A stretch of DNA of 39,180 nt from Desulfobacterales bacterium (GTDB lineage: Bacteria; Desulfobacterota; Desulfobacteria; Desulfobacterales; JAHEIW01). Every line of letters starts with the position of its first letter. The stretch's first letter is position 1. The DNA lies in assembly GCA_020348305.1 (NCBI GenBank), contig CP070746.1:4258329-4297508 (forward strand), given 5' to 3'. The notes beneath the pieces are model-generated. The model was not told the DNA's origin. It worked only from the letters and a program-made list of their open reading frames with translations, and searched no databases. Made by a program: the position numbers and the translations under genes. Positions 25,586 to 34,330 of this stretch are shown piece by piece.

Positions 25586-26365
25586 TTAACTGATTTTTAT
25601 CAGAAGCGCCTGGCCGGTCAACAGGTAAAACATTTTAAAATGAGAATTGGCGCAAAGGTATTCATCTACTGCTTTTTTAAGCCCTTTACAATAATTGTTT
25701 CCGTAGTCATCAATTATTAATGTACTGCCGGGGATTGTACGTTTTTCAAAAAATTCCAAACAAAACTTTGTCACCGGGTAAACATCCACATCAATGTGCA
25801 CCATTCCAAAGTTAGGTATCTGGTCAATCCGTTGAGCGGTCTCTAAAAAATCCCCTTTGTGTATCACGACGCCGGGTGCATTGAGATAGGCTTTGACTTC
25901 CTCATACGATGTTTCGCTAAAGCTTCCAACTTTGTGCCATCCATCAACCTTTTCATCCACCACCGCATGTCCTTCAAAGGTGTCAAATACATAAAATTTG
26001 TTCTTTAAATTAAATTTATTCAGTGCTTCTATGATAAATTTTGCAGATCCGCCTTTGTAAGTACCTATTTCTGCAATTGGATAGTCAGTGGATTCCAGGC
26101 TCAAAACACCTTGCCACAGGGTATACAGCCGATCATAATCCAAAAAAGTTCTTTTTTCTTCAATAATCCTGGCGGCAATTTCCCGAAAGTCGGGTATGGT
26201 CTTCAAATCAATTTTCTTGTTCGCTTTGCGCCAATAGTAGTCGTAGTAAGTCGCGCCTCTTTTAGCGATTTCAAATTTTACATCGGCCCGGTTAAGGAGC
26301 CGATTAATTCTGTGACGCCCGATTATCTTGATAAATGTTTCAACAGCTTTTTTTAGGAGATTCAT
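25586..26365 (-). CDS. TylF/MycF-type O-methyltransferase
   Basis: This 259-residue class I methyltransferase has the TylF layout: motif I IAEIGTYKGGSAKFI, YVFDTFEGHA, and the metal-site motifs HIDVDVYPVTKFCLEFF and LIIDDYGN. The family O-methylates sugar hydroxyls in a metal-dependent manner, so it probably methylates a residue of the locus's glycan. It is 37 bp upstream of legC and 18 bp downstream of a GT-B-like gene in the same operon. Confidence 0.88.
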   Translation of the reverse strand: MNLLKKAVETFIKIIGRHRINRLLNRADVKFEIAKRGATYYDYYWRKANKKIDLKTIPDFREIAARIIEEKRTFLDYDRLYTLWQGVLSLESTDYPIAEIGTYKGGSAKFIIEALNKFNLKNKFYVFDTFEGHAVVDEKVDGWHKVGSFSETSYEEVKAYLNAPGVVIHKGDFLETAQRIDQIPNFGMVHIDVDVYPVTKFCLEFFEKRTIPGSTLIIDDYGNNYCKGLKKAVDEYLCANSHFKMFYLLTGQALLIKIS

Positions 26366-26383
26366 TGGTTACGTTCATCGAAC

Positions 26384-27757
26384 TCAATTATACCGGTATT
26401 GCTGGATATCTCTGCGCAAAGCAGTGGATTCAATAGTTTTAGCCATAATTTCAGAAGCGTATCGGTCCAAACCATGAGGGCGTATGAAGTCACGCACGAA
26501 ACGCTGCCTTTGCTCCTTTTTTGAATCCTTGCCGGCTAAAATGCCGGCAATAACAGAAGCTGATTCAGAGAAGCTATGGGTGACCTCGAGAAAATTCCCT
26601 TTGAGCAGATGGCGAAAATGTCCCCGCTCGCTTTGCTTGGATCGGTATTGTTCGGTCAATATCGTTACACAGGGCTTATCTAATATGGCGGCCTCCAGGA
26701 AAGCACTCGTGTTTACGCCGACCACTGCGGCACTGTGATAAATTGAGTTATAGTAATCCTGTTTGACTTCCTCCGTATCCACCCAGGACGCTTCTTTGGG
26801 CCATACGGCAATATTTTCGTCTTCAAAACCATTCCATATGGTTGCATTCAAGGGATGCGGTCTGACCAATACGCTGATATTCCGGGTATCCGGATTATTC
26901 CGCAGTGCTTTGGCAAACGCTTTCACAAATGATGTTTCATCACCGGAAATATATTTTGAAGAACACAGATATAAGACAAACGCTTGATCGGCACTGATTC
27001 CAGCCTTGCTGCAAAAGGAATGAGAATCAAGCGAGGGTTGCATCTCAAACCAGAAGTCAAACACCGGTGCGCCGGTGATAAAAATTTTGTCCGGGGGAAC
27101 ATCATGCAAAGACGTTGCTTCTTTAGCCAATGCGTCGTTCCAGACGAAAACAGCATCCGGAATGATATGAAATGTACCCTTGGTCGTCAAATTGTCCCAG
27201 CTTAAAACGATGGCGATGGTTGGAATTTGAAGTGCACGTGCGGCCTGTATGTATTCAATTTCGCTGGTCCGGGGCAAAATGTAAGGAGATGAAACAACCA
27301 CATCCGGACGGTTGGTTTTCAACCAGCGCAAAATATCTTGATCGGGCGGAATCAAACGCTGCATCCATTTGAGCATAAGGAATATTCCATTATTTGCAAG
27401 TAGCTTATTGGCAATCTTGCTGTACTTTAACGCCTTGCTGATGGGTTTAAAAATAATTTTCCGCCTCCATCTGCGTGCCTCCCACGGCGTTGGATGACGG
27501 GGCCTTAAATAATTGGCATAGTCAACCATCTCCCGCACATTGGACAGCCGTAACCACTTCCTTCTGGAAAGCATCGGCATGGCTTCAAAATTAGAAAGCT
27601 CTGCTTGACATGCCTTTAAGGCACGGTCGACGATGTGCGGCCTGTCATAATGATCGTAAAGAACTTTCACCTGATGACCAAGCGCACAGAGGTAACGAAA
27701 GGTCTTTTCAAAAGAACGAAACAAGGCTGGATTATCTATGACAAAAACGATATTCAT
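26384..27757 (-). CDS. GT-B-like surface glycan transferase
   Basis: This 457-residue GT-B-fold protein has no signal peptide. The N-half contains IVFVIDNPALFRSFEKTFRYL and VVVSSPYILPRTSE. The C-half has FITGAPVFDFW, VLVRPHPLNATIW, and the donor loop VVGVNTSAFLEAAILDKPCVTIL. It resembles the CDP-glycerol/UDP-GlcNAc-epimerase-like group often found in capsule and O-antigen loci. Donor and acceptor are unknown. It is separated by 117 bp from the SPASM gene. Confidence 0.78.
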   Translation of the reverse strand: MNIVFVIDNPALFRSFEKTFRYLCALGHQVKVLYDHYDRPHIVDRALKACQAELSNFEAMPMLSRRKWLRLSNVREMVDYANYLRPRHPTPWEARRWRRKIIFKPISKALKYSKIANKLLANNGIFLMLKWMQRLIPPDQDILRWLKTNRPDVVVSSPYILPRTSEIEYIQAARALQIPTIAIVLSWDNLTTKGTFHIIPDAVFVWNDALAKEATSLHDVPPDKIFITGAPVFDFWFEMQPSLDSHSFCSKAGISADQAFVLYLCSSKYISGDETSFVKAFAKALRNNPDTRNISVLVRPHPLNATIWNGFEDENIAVWPKEASWVDTEEVKQDYYNSIYHSAAVVGVNTSAFLEAAILDKPCVTILTEQYRSKQSERGHFRHLLKGNFLEVTHSFSESASVIAGILAGKDSKKEQRQRFVRDFIRPHGLDRYASEIMAKTIESTALRRDIQQYRYN

Positions 27758-27874
27758 GCGTTTAAATAATTTTCAGACCGCCCATAAATTTTAAGCCGCC
27801 GTATTCTTAAAAAGTTCAATTAAGAAAAATCTTACACTTATTGATTAATAAAAATAGGTGTTCCGCTCCAGTTC

Positions 27875-28936
27875 CTATTTGAAAGGATCATTATCTTTCC
27901 ATTTCCATTTTTTGGTGATGAATTTCGTATAATCCCCTTTGAATCGCCGGTGACAGAATTTACAATCCACAGGTAGTTTATGATTCAAAAGCGTCTTTCT
28001 CCATTTAAGCATGTTTTTTGAGTTGAAATCATAATTATCACAGATGTTTCCAATGCGCGCATCATGGGGTAATTGGCAGCAGTAGGCAATATCGCAATTT
28101 TCGTTTATATATACGCCATGCCAGGGATACATACAGATTTTGTTGCTGAAATATGGATGTCGATCATCAAATACGAACGGCAACTTGATGTTATAGGAAT
28201 AATCGTTTCGTTTCATAATTTCAGAAATAACGTCTATAACATGAGGGTCGGATTTTGTTAAAACTAAGTCCTTGGCTTTTCCATGAGGATTAAATGAATT
28301 TAATCTGAGCGTTGTCGGCTGGAATTCATCAGCAAATTCAATCAAATGAAAAATTTCATCAATATTTTTGCGGGTGGTCAGAAAAGATATGGTAAATTTA
28401 ATCTGATTTTCCCTGAGCGTTTGCAGACCTTCCATAATATGATCCCATTGTTTCGCTGTGCCGCCCCTATTTCTGGCAAATGATTGAAAATCATAGGCGT
28501 CCAGGGTTACATTAAGATCGTGAAGTTTTTTTAAGGCAGATAATTTTTTTCTGATTAAAATTCCATTAGAGATTAAGCTCACCTTTAAACCCAAAGAAAG
28601 GCTAAAATCGATGAATTTCTCAAGCTCCGGATGCAGCGTGGCCTCACCGCCGGTTAAGGTAAGGTTGGTAATATATCCTTTGTATTTATTTAAGGTGCTT
28701 TTATAATCATCGATACGCATAAAGCCGGAATTTTCAAACAATTTTGGATCTTTCAAGACGTACTGGCAGGTGGGGCATCGCAGGTTGCATTTACTGGTAA
28801 TGGTAAAAGAAAATCTGGGAGGTATATAAGAAATATTAAGTGCTTCTCCCTGCTGCTTAACAGATTTGTAATTATTATAGTTTTTTGCCAAATCGAAGCT
28901 CTTCATATTTTTTGTTATAAATGAGAAGTTTTTCAT
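27875..28936 (-). CDS. Radical SAM / SPASM-domain enzyme
   Basis: This 353-residue protein has CxxxCxxC at Cys50, Cys54 and Cys57 (SKCNLRCPTC), the glycine-rich TLTGGEATLHPE, and a C-terminal cysteine-rich region (ICMYPW, NCDIAYCCQL, DCKFCHRR) that fits a SPASM-type auxiliary cluster. Radical SAM/SPASM proteins in surface-glycan loci modify sugars or peptides; here the substrate is unknown. AAGGACT precedes the ATG. It lies 11 bp downstream of a surface-carbohydrate paralogue. Stop TAG. Confidence 0.85.
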   Translation of the reverse strand: MKNFSFITKNMKSFDLAKNYNNYKSVKQQGEALNISYIPPRFSFTITSKCNLRCPTCQYVLKDPKLFENSGFMRIDDYKSTLNKYKGYITNLTLTGGEATLHPELEKFIDFSLSLGLKVSLISNGILIRKKLSALKKLHDLNVTLDAYDFQSFARNRGGTAKQWDHIMEGLQTLRENQIKFTISFLTTRKNIDEIFHLIEFADEFQPTTLRLNSFNPHGKAKDLVLTKSDPHVIDVISEIMKRNDYSYNIKLPFVFDDRHPYFSNKICMYPWHGVYINENCDIAYCCQLPHDARIGNICDNYDFNSKNMLKWRKTLLNHKLPVDCKFCHRRFKGDYTKFITKKWKWKDNDPFK

Positions 28937-28947
28937 TATACAGTCCT

Positions 28948-30357
28948 TCAGGCACAGATCTGGAAAAGCTGGTCAGAGATCTGATCCGCTTTTATCTCAT
29001 TGCTGTAATTGAGTATTTGCTGGAAGCGCGAGACCCTTTTTCGTAACCCTTCAAGGGAAATTCCCGGATAGCGATGCCGCTCGAACTCGGGCGTGATGCT
29101 CACATTGGGCAGGTATGATTTAAATTGCTTTAGCAGACGACGCCGTGTGGCTCGATACCGACCTACCAGCCGATCAACCCAGCCCGGCTTCGGCCATCCG
29201 GCCTCGTTTTCGGCTAGCTGTTGGAGAATATTTGCAATTCGTTCGCAGGCCAGCGGGCCGTCCTGGGCCGCAAAATAACGACTAAAGATTGTCCTTTGTT
29301 GATCCCCATTTGCCGCCCCAAGCTTGCCTGCTAGAATCTCGTTAAGGGTTTCCTGCAGTTGATCGATGTTGAAACACTCGTGGCTCAATGAATTGGGTAA
29401 GTGATAAATGCCGCTGTCAAAAAAATCATCGACCGTTGCCCGATAGGCAACAGCGGGAACACCCATGGCATAAGCCTCGATGCCGGTAGTGCAACCATTA
29501 TGAATGAGCGCCTTGGTGGCGATGAGCCATGGCAGTACATTGCCTTCATTTGTCACCTGCACTTTTTGGCAGCGGGAAGCGATTTCGCGATAAACTTGAG
29601 GATCTTCGTCTGGATGCGGACGCACGACCACAGTGATAGTTGGAAATGTCTGATCAATGTTTGAAATAAGTTGCTTGAAATCTTCGAAGATCGCCTGTAT
29701 ATGCTTCTGATATTTTTGGGCATACGCCTGGCTCATACCCTTGGCAGTTCTTCCTAATCCGCGCTTCCCTCTCTGTTTGGTTATGGGTTGGAGCAAATTT
29801 TGAATCGGTGTAAAAGCATTTACGGCAGCGAAATTGGTGTTGATCAGAATAAAATCGCCATAAGCCCGATGGATCTTTTGGACCTCTTTTTCAAAAAAAG
29901 GGCGCAGTTCAACGCGCAACATATCGCCCCGCGGGTTTCCCGTAATATGAATGGGTTTTCCTTCAGGTAGTTCTGGGAATTGGCGCCATAACTCGGCATT
30001 GCTGGGGCCCCATGCAAACAATTGAGAAACGTACTTGAGCGCAATAGGCGCAAATCTCTCTTTGTAATAAACCTCAGGGGGTTGGTGGATAAGTCCTTCT
30101 TCATCCCAGGCCACACTGATGTGGCCAAGTTGATTCAGAATCCGGAATAATCGGCCATTACCCGATCCCAAATCTTTAGAGATAAAAATGCTTCTGGGAA
30201 AAGACGGTATTCGAAACTCCACCTGTCGACGAGGTCCAATTACCGAGCAAAACCCGCGCTGTGCCGCAACACAAGCCAATAGAAGCTTGGCATCTAGTTC
30301 ACGCACTTGATTTTCCACAGGTATCAACAATGATGGTTTTTTTACACGAATGCGCAA
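28948..30357 (-). CDS. Surface carbohydrate biosynthesis protein, paralogue 1
   Basis: This 469-residue protein belongs to the family usually annotated as surface carbohydrate biosynthesis protein. Recognisable segments are LLIPVENQVRELDAKLLLA, WDEEGLIHQP, HITGNPRGDMLR, FILINTNFAAVNAF, VVRPHPDEDP, ALIHNGCTTGIEAYAMGVPAV and FERHRYPGISLEGLRKRVSRFQQIL. The fold resembles GT-B transferases, so it may add a sugar acid to the chain, but catalytic assignment is uncertain. It shares most of these segments with two other proteins at 36448 and 37874. Start TTG with GGAGAT 6 bases upstream. It sits inside the legionaminic locus, between LegB and the SPASM gene. Confidence 0.88.
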   Translation of the reverse strand: MRIRVKKPSLLIPVENQVRELDAKLLLACVAAQRGFCSVIGPRRQVEFRIPSFPRSIFISKDLGSGNGRLFRILNQLGHISVAWDEEGLIHQPPEVYYKERFAPIALKYVSQLFAWGPSNAELWRQFPELPEGKPIHITGNPRGDMLRVELRPFFEKEVQKIHRAYGDFILINTNFAAVNAFTPIQNLLQPITKQRGKRGLGRTAKGMSQAYAQKYQKHIQAIFEDFKQLISNIDQTFPTITVVVRPHPDEDPQVYREIASRCQKVQVTNEGNVLPWLIATKALIHNGCTTGIEAYAMGVPAVAYRATVDDFFDSGIYHLPNSLSHECFNIDQLQETLNEILAGKLGAANGDQQRTIFSRYFAAQDGPLACERIANILQQLAENEAGWPKPGWVDRLVGRYRATRRRLLKQFKSYLPNVSITPEFERHRYPGISLEGLRKRVSRFQQILNYSNEIKADQISDQLFQICA

Positions 30358-30421
30358 TATTTATCTCCAGTCAACTAAAGCAAAATTGACGATAACGTCA
30401 TCTTCCAGAAGGATTTCAAAT

Positions 30422-31405
30422 TTATAATATGTAAACTCCGGTGCGATACCGCTCTAAATGTTCCTTCATCCATTCTATCGTTTCTTTCAGTCCATCTTCC
30501 AGGCTTGTGTCCGGTTTCCATCCCAATAACTTTCGAGCCACGCTGGTGTCAGCAACTAAACGTTCCACTTCACTGTTTTTGGGGCGAATGCGTTGCTGAT
30601 CCTTTTTAATGTTGATGGGGCGCCCGATTAGCCCGGCGATTAACTCAGCTAACTCATTGATGCTCGTTTCTCGGCCCGAACCCAGAATGATTGTTTTGCC
30701 GATTGCATTGCGCGCAGAAGCGGCAAGCAGGAAACCTTCCACTGTATCGCTGACATAATTTAGATCACGCGTGGGATGAAGGTTTCCGAGATCAACAGAT
30801 TTGCCCTTCAAGCACTGAGTGATGATTGTAGGGATAACCGCACGCGCCGATTGTCGGGGACCAAATGTGTTAAATGGCCGAACGATCACAACTGGAAGTT
30901 CAAATGACAGGTGAAAGGCTTCGGCGAGCTTGTCTGCACCAATTTTGCTCGCGGCGTAGGGTGATTGCCCTTGCAAGGGGTGATTCTCGTCAATCGGCAC
31001 ATAGCGTGCTGTTCCGTAAACTTCGCTGGTTGAGGTATGTACGATCCGATGCGCTCCCATATCGCGTGCCGCTTGCAGGACATTAAGCGTTCCTTCGACA
31101 TTGGTGCGGATATATGAAAGCGGTGCATGGTATGAGTAGGGAATGGCAATCAGCGCAGCTAAATGGAAAATATATTCCATTCCTTTAAGGGCCTCGGTTA
31201 CACTATCGTGATCACGAACGTCGCCGGCGATCACCTCAATATCATTGCGAAAATCTGATTGATCGAGCCAGCCCCAGGTGCCTAAAGCATTATAATGCAC
31301 CAGGGCCCGCACGCTGGCCCCCAGTTCAACTAATCTTTCAGAGAGATGACTCCCAATGAATCCACCGGCTCCGGTTACCACAACTTTTTTACCCTTCCAG
31401 TTCAA
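30422..31405 (-). CDS. legB: LegB-like NAD-dependent sugar-nucleotide 4,6-dehydratase
   Basis: This 327-residue short-chain dehydrogenase/epimerase has GAGGFIGSHL (12-21), the SxnYxxxK site (STSEVYG and SPYAASKIGADK) and VRPFNTFGPRQ. In the legionaminic route it dehydrates GDP-GlcNAc to the 4-keto-6-deoxy intermediate used by LegC. The TTG start at 31405 sits in the ptmE stop (TTGA overlap). It is distant from LegC in this locus, but together with PtmE, LegH, LegG, LegI and LegF forms the complete set. Confidence 0.9.
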   Translation of the reverse strand: MNWKGKKVVVTGAGGFIGSHLSERLVELGASVRALVHYNALGTWGWLDQSDFRNDIEVIAGDVRDHDSVTEALKGMEYIFHLAALIAIPYSYHAPLSYIRTNVEGTLNVLQAARDMGAHRIVHTSTSEVYGTARYVPIDENHPLQGQSPYAASKIGADKLAEAFHLSFELPVVIVRPFNTFGPRQSARAVIPTIITQCLKGKSVDLGNLHPTRDLNYVSDTVEGFLLAASARNAIGKTIILGSGRETSINELAELIAGLIGRPINIKKDQQRIRPKNSEVERLVADTSVARKLLGWKPDTSLEDGLKETIEWMKEHLERYRTGVYIL

Positions 31406-32475
31406 ATGTCAATTCCTCCATTTTTCACATCTTCTTGGGCGCGTGCATAGTCGGAGGGTTTCCCGATATCCAGCCAATATTCCACAATTGGAAAACTGAC
31501 GACCGAACGTCCCTTTTGAATCAACCGTTGAATCAAGTCGGTCATATCGTAGTGTTGCCCATTCGGAATAAATTGATTCACGCGAGGTTCTAGCATATAA
31601 ATACCCGCATTTACAAAGAAGCTCAAACTCGGTTTTTCTCGCAAACGCCGAACACGTTGATCCTCGCACTCAACAACACCATAAGGCACCTGTAAATCAT
31701 ATTTGCGGACGCCAACGGTAATATCGGCACCATGTTCATGGTGATAAGTCAGCATAGCGCGGAAGTTAACATTTGTTAGGATATCGCCGTTGATGACCAG
31801 CAGCGTCTCCTCGGGCCAATCAATTAATCCCAGAGAACCGGCGGTTCCAAGTGGGCGTTCTTCGGAAACATAGTTGAGTTCAACACCAAAATTCTCACCG
31901 TTTCCAAAATAATTGGATATTTTCTCCGGTAAATAATGAGTGGTTATGTTCACCCTTCCAATTCCTGCTTGGCGTAATTGTTCAATGATGACTTCCATCA
32001 AAGGTCGGTCACCCACAGGCAGCATTGGTTTTGGTAAATCTTCTGTCAGCGGTCTCATCCGGGTACCTGAGCCTCCAGCCATAATGACCGCTTGAAGCGG
32101 AAGAAACTTGTCCGGCATTAACTCTTCGAGAGTAACCAATTCGACGACCCGCCCGTTTGCGTCGAGTAGAGGTACTTGTCGGATGGCGTGTTCTTGCATG
32201 AGTTGCAGCAAATCAGTTCGCTGGGTGCCAAGCCGGGCAGTAACCGGCTTGGGATAAGATGATTTAAATTTTCTAGCAATTAAATTGCTCACGGGTTCAT
32301 CTAATCCATGTCCTTCAAGTATCGCTCGACGGATGTCACCGTCGGTTATTGTGCCAAGAAGCTTTTGCTGCTTATCCACGACCAAGGCGATTCCCTTTTC
32401 ATTGCGATCAATAAAGGCGATCACTTGTCGAATCGAATTATCAGGAGACACGATAAATTTGGACAATTCTGTCAT
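31402..32475 (-). CDS. ptmE: PtmE-like CBS-domain GlcN-1-P nucleotidyltransferase
   Basis: This 357-residue protein has two N-terminal CBS domains (about 1-120, including VVDKQQKLLGTITDGDIRR) and a C-terminal nucleotidyltransferase with AVIMAGGSGTRMRPLTEDLPKPM (about 129-151), VINGDIL and YWLDIGKPSDY. In Campylobacter, PtmE makes GDP-GlcN from GlcN-1-P and GTP, starting the GDP-based legionaminic route. Its start overlaps the LegH stop (TAATG). The CBS pair could give adenine-nucleotide control. Confidence 0.92.
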   Translation of the reverse strand: MTELSKFIVSPDNSIRQVIAFIDRNEKGIALVVDKQQKLLGTITDGDIRRAILEGHGLDEPVSNLIARKFKSSYPKPVTARLGTQRTDLLQLMQEHAIRQVPLLDANGRVVELVTLEELMPDKFLPLQAVIMAGGSGTRMRPLTEDLPKPMLPVGDRPLMEVIIEQLRQAGIGRVNITTHYLPEKISNYFGNGENFGVELNYVSEERPLGTAGSLGLIDWPEETLLVINGDILTNVNFRAMLTYHHEHGADITVGVRKYDLQVPYGVVECEDQRVRRLREKPSLSFFVNAGIYMLEPRVNQFIPNGQHYDMTDLIQRLIQKGRSVVSFPIVEYWLDIGKPSDYARAQEDVKNGGIDI

Positions 32476-33140
32476 TATTGTTTATTCCTTTCCAATATCC
32501 GGGCCGGTACCCCTCCGACAACAACATGATCCGGTACATCATGCACAACAACCGCTCCGGCACCCACAACAGCGCTCTCACCGATGGAAATAAGTTGCCT
32601 TATGGTAGCCCCCGGACCGATGTGGGCGAGTTTAGCTACACGTACGGTACTGGCTAATATGGCTCCTGTTGCGATGTGGACATGATCACCAATGACGCAA
32701 TCGTGTTCCACTATAGCCCCGCTATTGACGATCACATTGCAGCCCAAAGTGGCATGCGCGTTGATGATACTGCCCGCTAAAAGCTGACAGCCTGCGCCTA
32801 TGGCAGCTCGCTTTGAACAAAAAACACCGGGATGTACAATTGTCAAAGGTTTCAGTTTATGGGAACACCCCAGTTGATACAACCGCTCGCGCGGTCGATT
32901 ATTACCCGTCGAGCCGATTCCAACTACAAAGTGAGTGATACCCTGATTCACCAGCTCAGGCAACAAGTCGTCATCTCCGAGGATGGGCACACCCAACAGA
33001 TCTTGGCCCCACTTTGAAGAATCACGATCTAAAATCGCATGCAGTCCAGCGATGCCACTGGCCTGAATAATATCTATCAGTGCGCCGGCATGGCCCCCAC
33101 CCCCAAGAATGACGCAACTCTTGGATTTTCTCTCTTTCAT
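32475..33140 (-). CDS. legH: LegH/NeuD-like sugar O- or N-acetyltransferase
   Basis: This 221-residue protein has a Rossmann-like N-domain (SCVILGGGGHAGALIDII) and a left-handed beta-helix with hexapeptide repeats. The catalytic histidine is His146 in GAIVEHDCVIGDHVHI, equivalent to the PglD histidine. In the legionaminic route it acetylates the C4 amine made by LegC. It is 11 bp downstream of LegG and overlaps PtmE, matching the expected pathway position. Confidence 0.87.
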   Translation of the reverse strand: MKERKSKSCVILGGGGHAGALIDIIQASGIAGLHAILDRDSSKWGQDLLGVPILGDDDLLPELVNQGITHFVVGIGSTGNNRPRERLYQLGCSHKLKPLTIVHPGVFCSKRAAIGAGCQLLAGSIINAHATLGCNVIVNSGAIVEHDCVIGDHVHIATGAILASTVRVAKLAHIGPGATIRQLISIGESAVVGAGAVVVHDVPDHVVVGGVPARILERNKQ

Positions 33141-33151
33141 GGAAAATGGTC

Positions 33152-34330
33152 CTAGCTCAGCTCATTTGGCAGAGCGACATCCACATCATGAAATCGCTTG
33201 ACGATCAAGTTTTCGCTCAAATCAACCTCTTTGAGTCGCTGAACAATTTTTTTTGAGGCATTACCGGATCGATATGGGTTGCGCATGCCGCGCAATTTCT
33301 TGTTAAATTCCGGACTGATGGCCTTTTTGATGGCATGACTGATTTTTTCGCGCTGATAGCCGACGTCAATTACATTTGCTGCTCTGGTGCGTCCCTGCTG
33401 CCGGCGGCCGATGTTAACGACCGGCAGTTCAAATGAAGGTGCCTCGACGATGCCGCTGGATGAATTTCCCACCATGGCTGCAGACAATGCCATCAAACTG
33501 AAGTACCCCTGGGTACCCAAATTGTCGAATTTCCATCTAAGTTTTTTACGCCCCACAAAATCGGTGATCATTTGAATAATCTCTCTGCTTTTCGTATCCG
33601 CATTCGGCAGGGTGAAGATAATCGGACGCTCAAATTGGTCCAGTGCTGCCAAAAGCTCACCCGTCTGCCACCGCGTCTGCTCAAATTCCAGGGTTACCGG
33701 GTGGAAAGTGACCAACAATGGCGGCTGGTCTATCAATATGTTGTATTTTTTTTCAAATTCTTCCGAATTCAATAATCTGACCGTATCTAAATTGTCTAAA
33801 CCCGGAGCGCCGGTCACGGTAATTCTCCAGGCCTGCTCACCTAGCTGCAATACGCGACGCGCATATTCATCTGTGGCAACGAAATGCAGGTGGCTCAATT
33901 TGGTCATCGCGTGGCGCAGGGCATCATCGAATGCTCCCTCTGACAGTTCCCCACCATGGATATGCGCCACGGGAATCTTAAAGGGCAGTGCTGCAAGCGT
34001 CGCGGCCATCATTTCAAAACGATCACCCAGCACCAGCAAAATATCAGGGAGTATTCGGTCGTAGGCCTCAGCAAACCCGATTATGCCCAATCCCATAGAT
34101 TTTGAGATTCCAACAGGACGATCCGATGAGAGCAGCATGTCGACTTTGGCAGCGATGGGAAATTTGTCGTTTTCAATATCCTGAACAGTTAAGCCGAACT
34201 CTGGTGAAAGATGCATCCCTGAAACGATCAGACACAAATCCAGCTGAGCATCCCTCTGTATGCTGGAAAGCACAGGAAAATAAATGCCGTAATCTGATCG
34301 CGCAACCGTTATGACGCCTATTTTCCTCAT
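33152..34330 (-). CDS. legG: LegG/NeuC-like nucleotide-sugar hydrolysing 2-epimerase
   Basis: This NeuC-family enzyme of about 392 residues would hydrolyse the nucleotide and invert C2 to give the free diacetamido-mannose-type sugar for LegI. Visible motifs are GVITVARSDYG, LVLGDRFEMMAATLAA, HIHGGELSEGAFDDALRHA, VTGAPGLDNL, LLVTFHPVT and GNSSSGIVEAPSFELPVVNIG. I place the start at ATG 34330, which gives an ATGA overlap with the legI stop; an in-frame upstream codon at 34345 would add five residues (MGRLE) and lies inside legI. Stop TAG. In the GDP route the donor is a GDP-sugar. Confidence 0.92.
   Translation of the reverse strand: MRKIGVITVARSDYGIYFPVLSSIQRDAQLDLCLIVSGMHLSPEFGLTVQDIENDKFPIAAKVDMLLSSDRPVGISKSMGLGIIGFAEAYDRILPDILLVLGDRFEMMAATLAALPFKIPVAHIHGGELSEGAFDDALRHAMTKLSHLHFVATDEYARRVLQLGEQAWRITVTGAPGLDNLDTVRLLNSEEFEKKYNILIDQPPLLVTFHPVTLEFEQTRWQTGELLAALDQFERPIIFTLPNADTKSREIIQMITDFVGRKKLRWKFDNLGTQGYFSLMALSAAMVGNSSSGIVEAPSFELPVVNIGRRQQGRTRAANVIDVGYQREKISHAIKKAISPEFNKKLRGMRNPYRSGNASKKIVQRLKEVDLSENLIVKRFHDVDVALPNELS

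Noticed and set aside
33150..33200. tRNA-like sequence TAGCTCAGCTCATTTGGCAG near the legG stop
   Set aside because: It resembles a tRNA D-arm, but no acceptor stem, anticodon arm or TTCGA-type T-loop follows, and the bases encode the conserved C-terminus of LegG.
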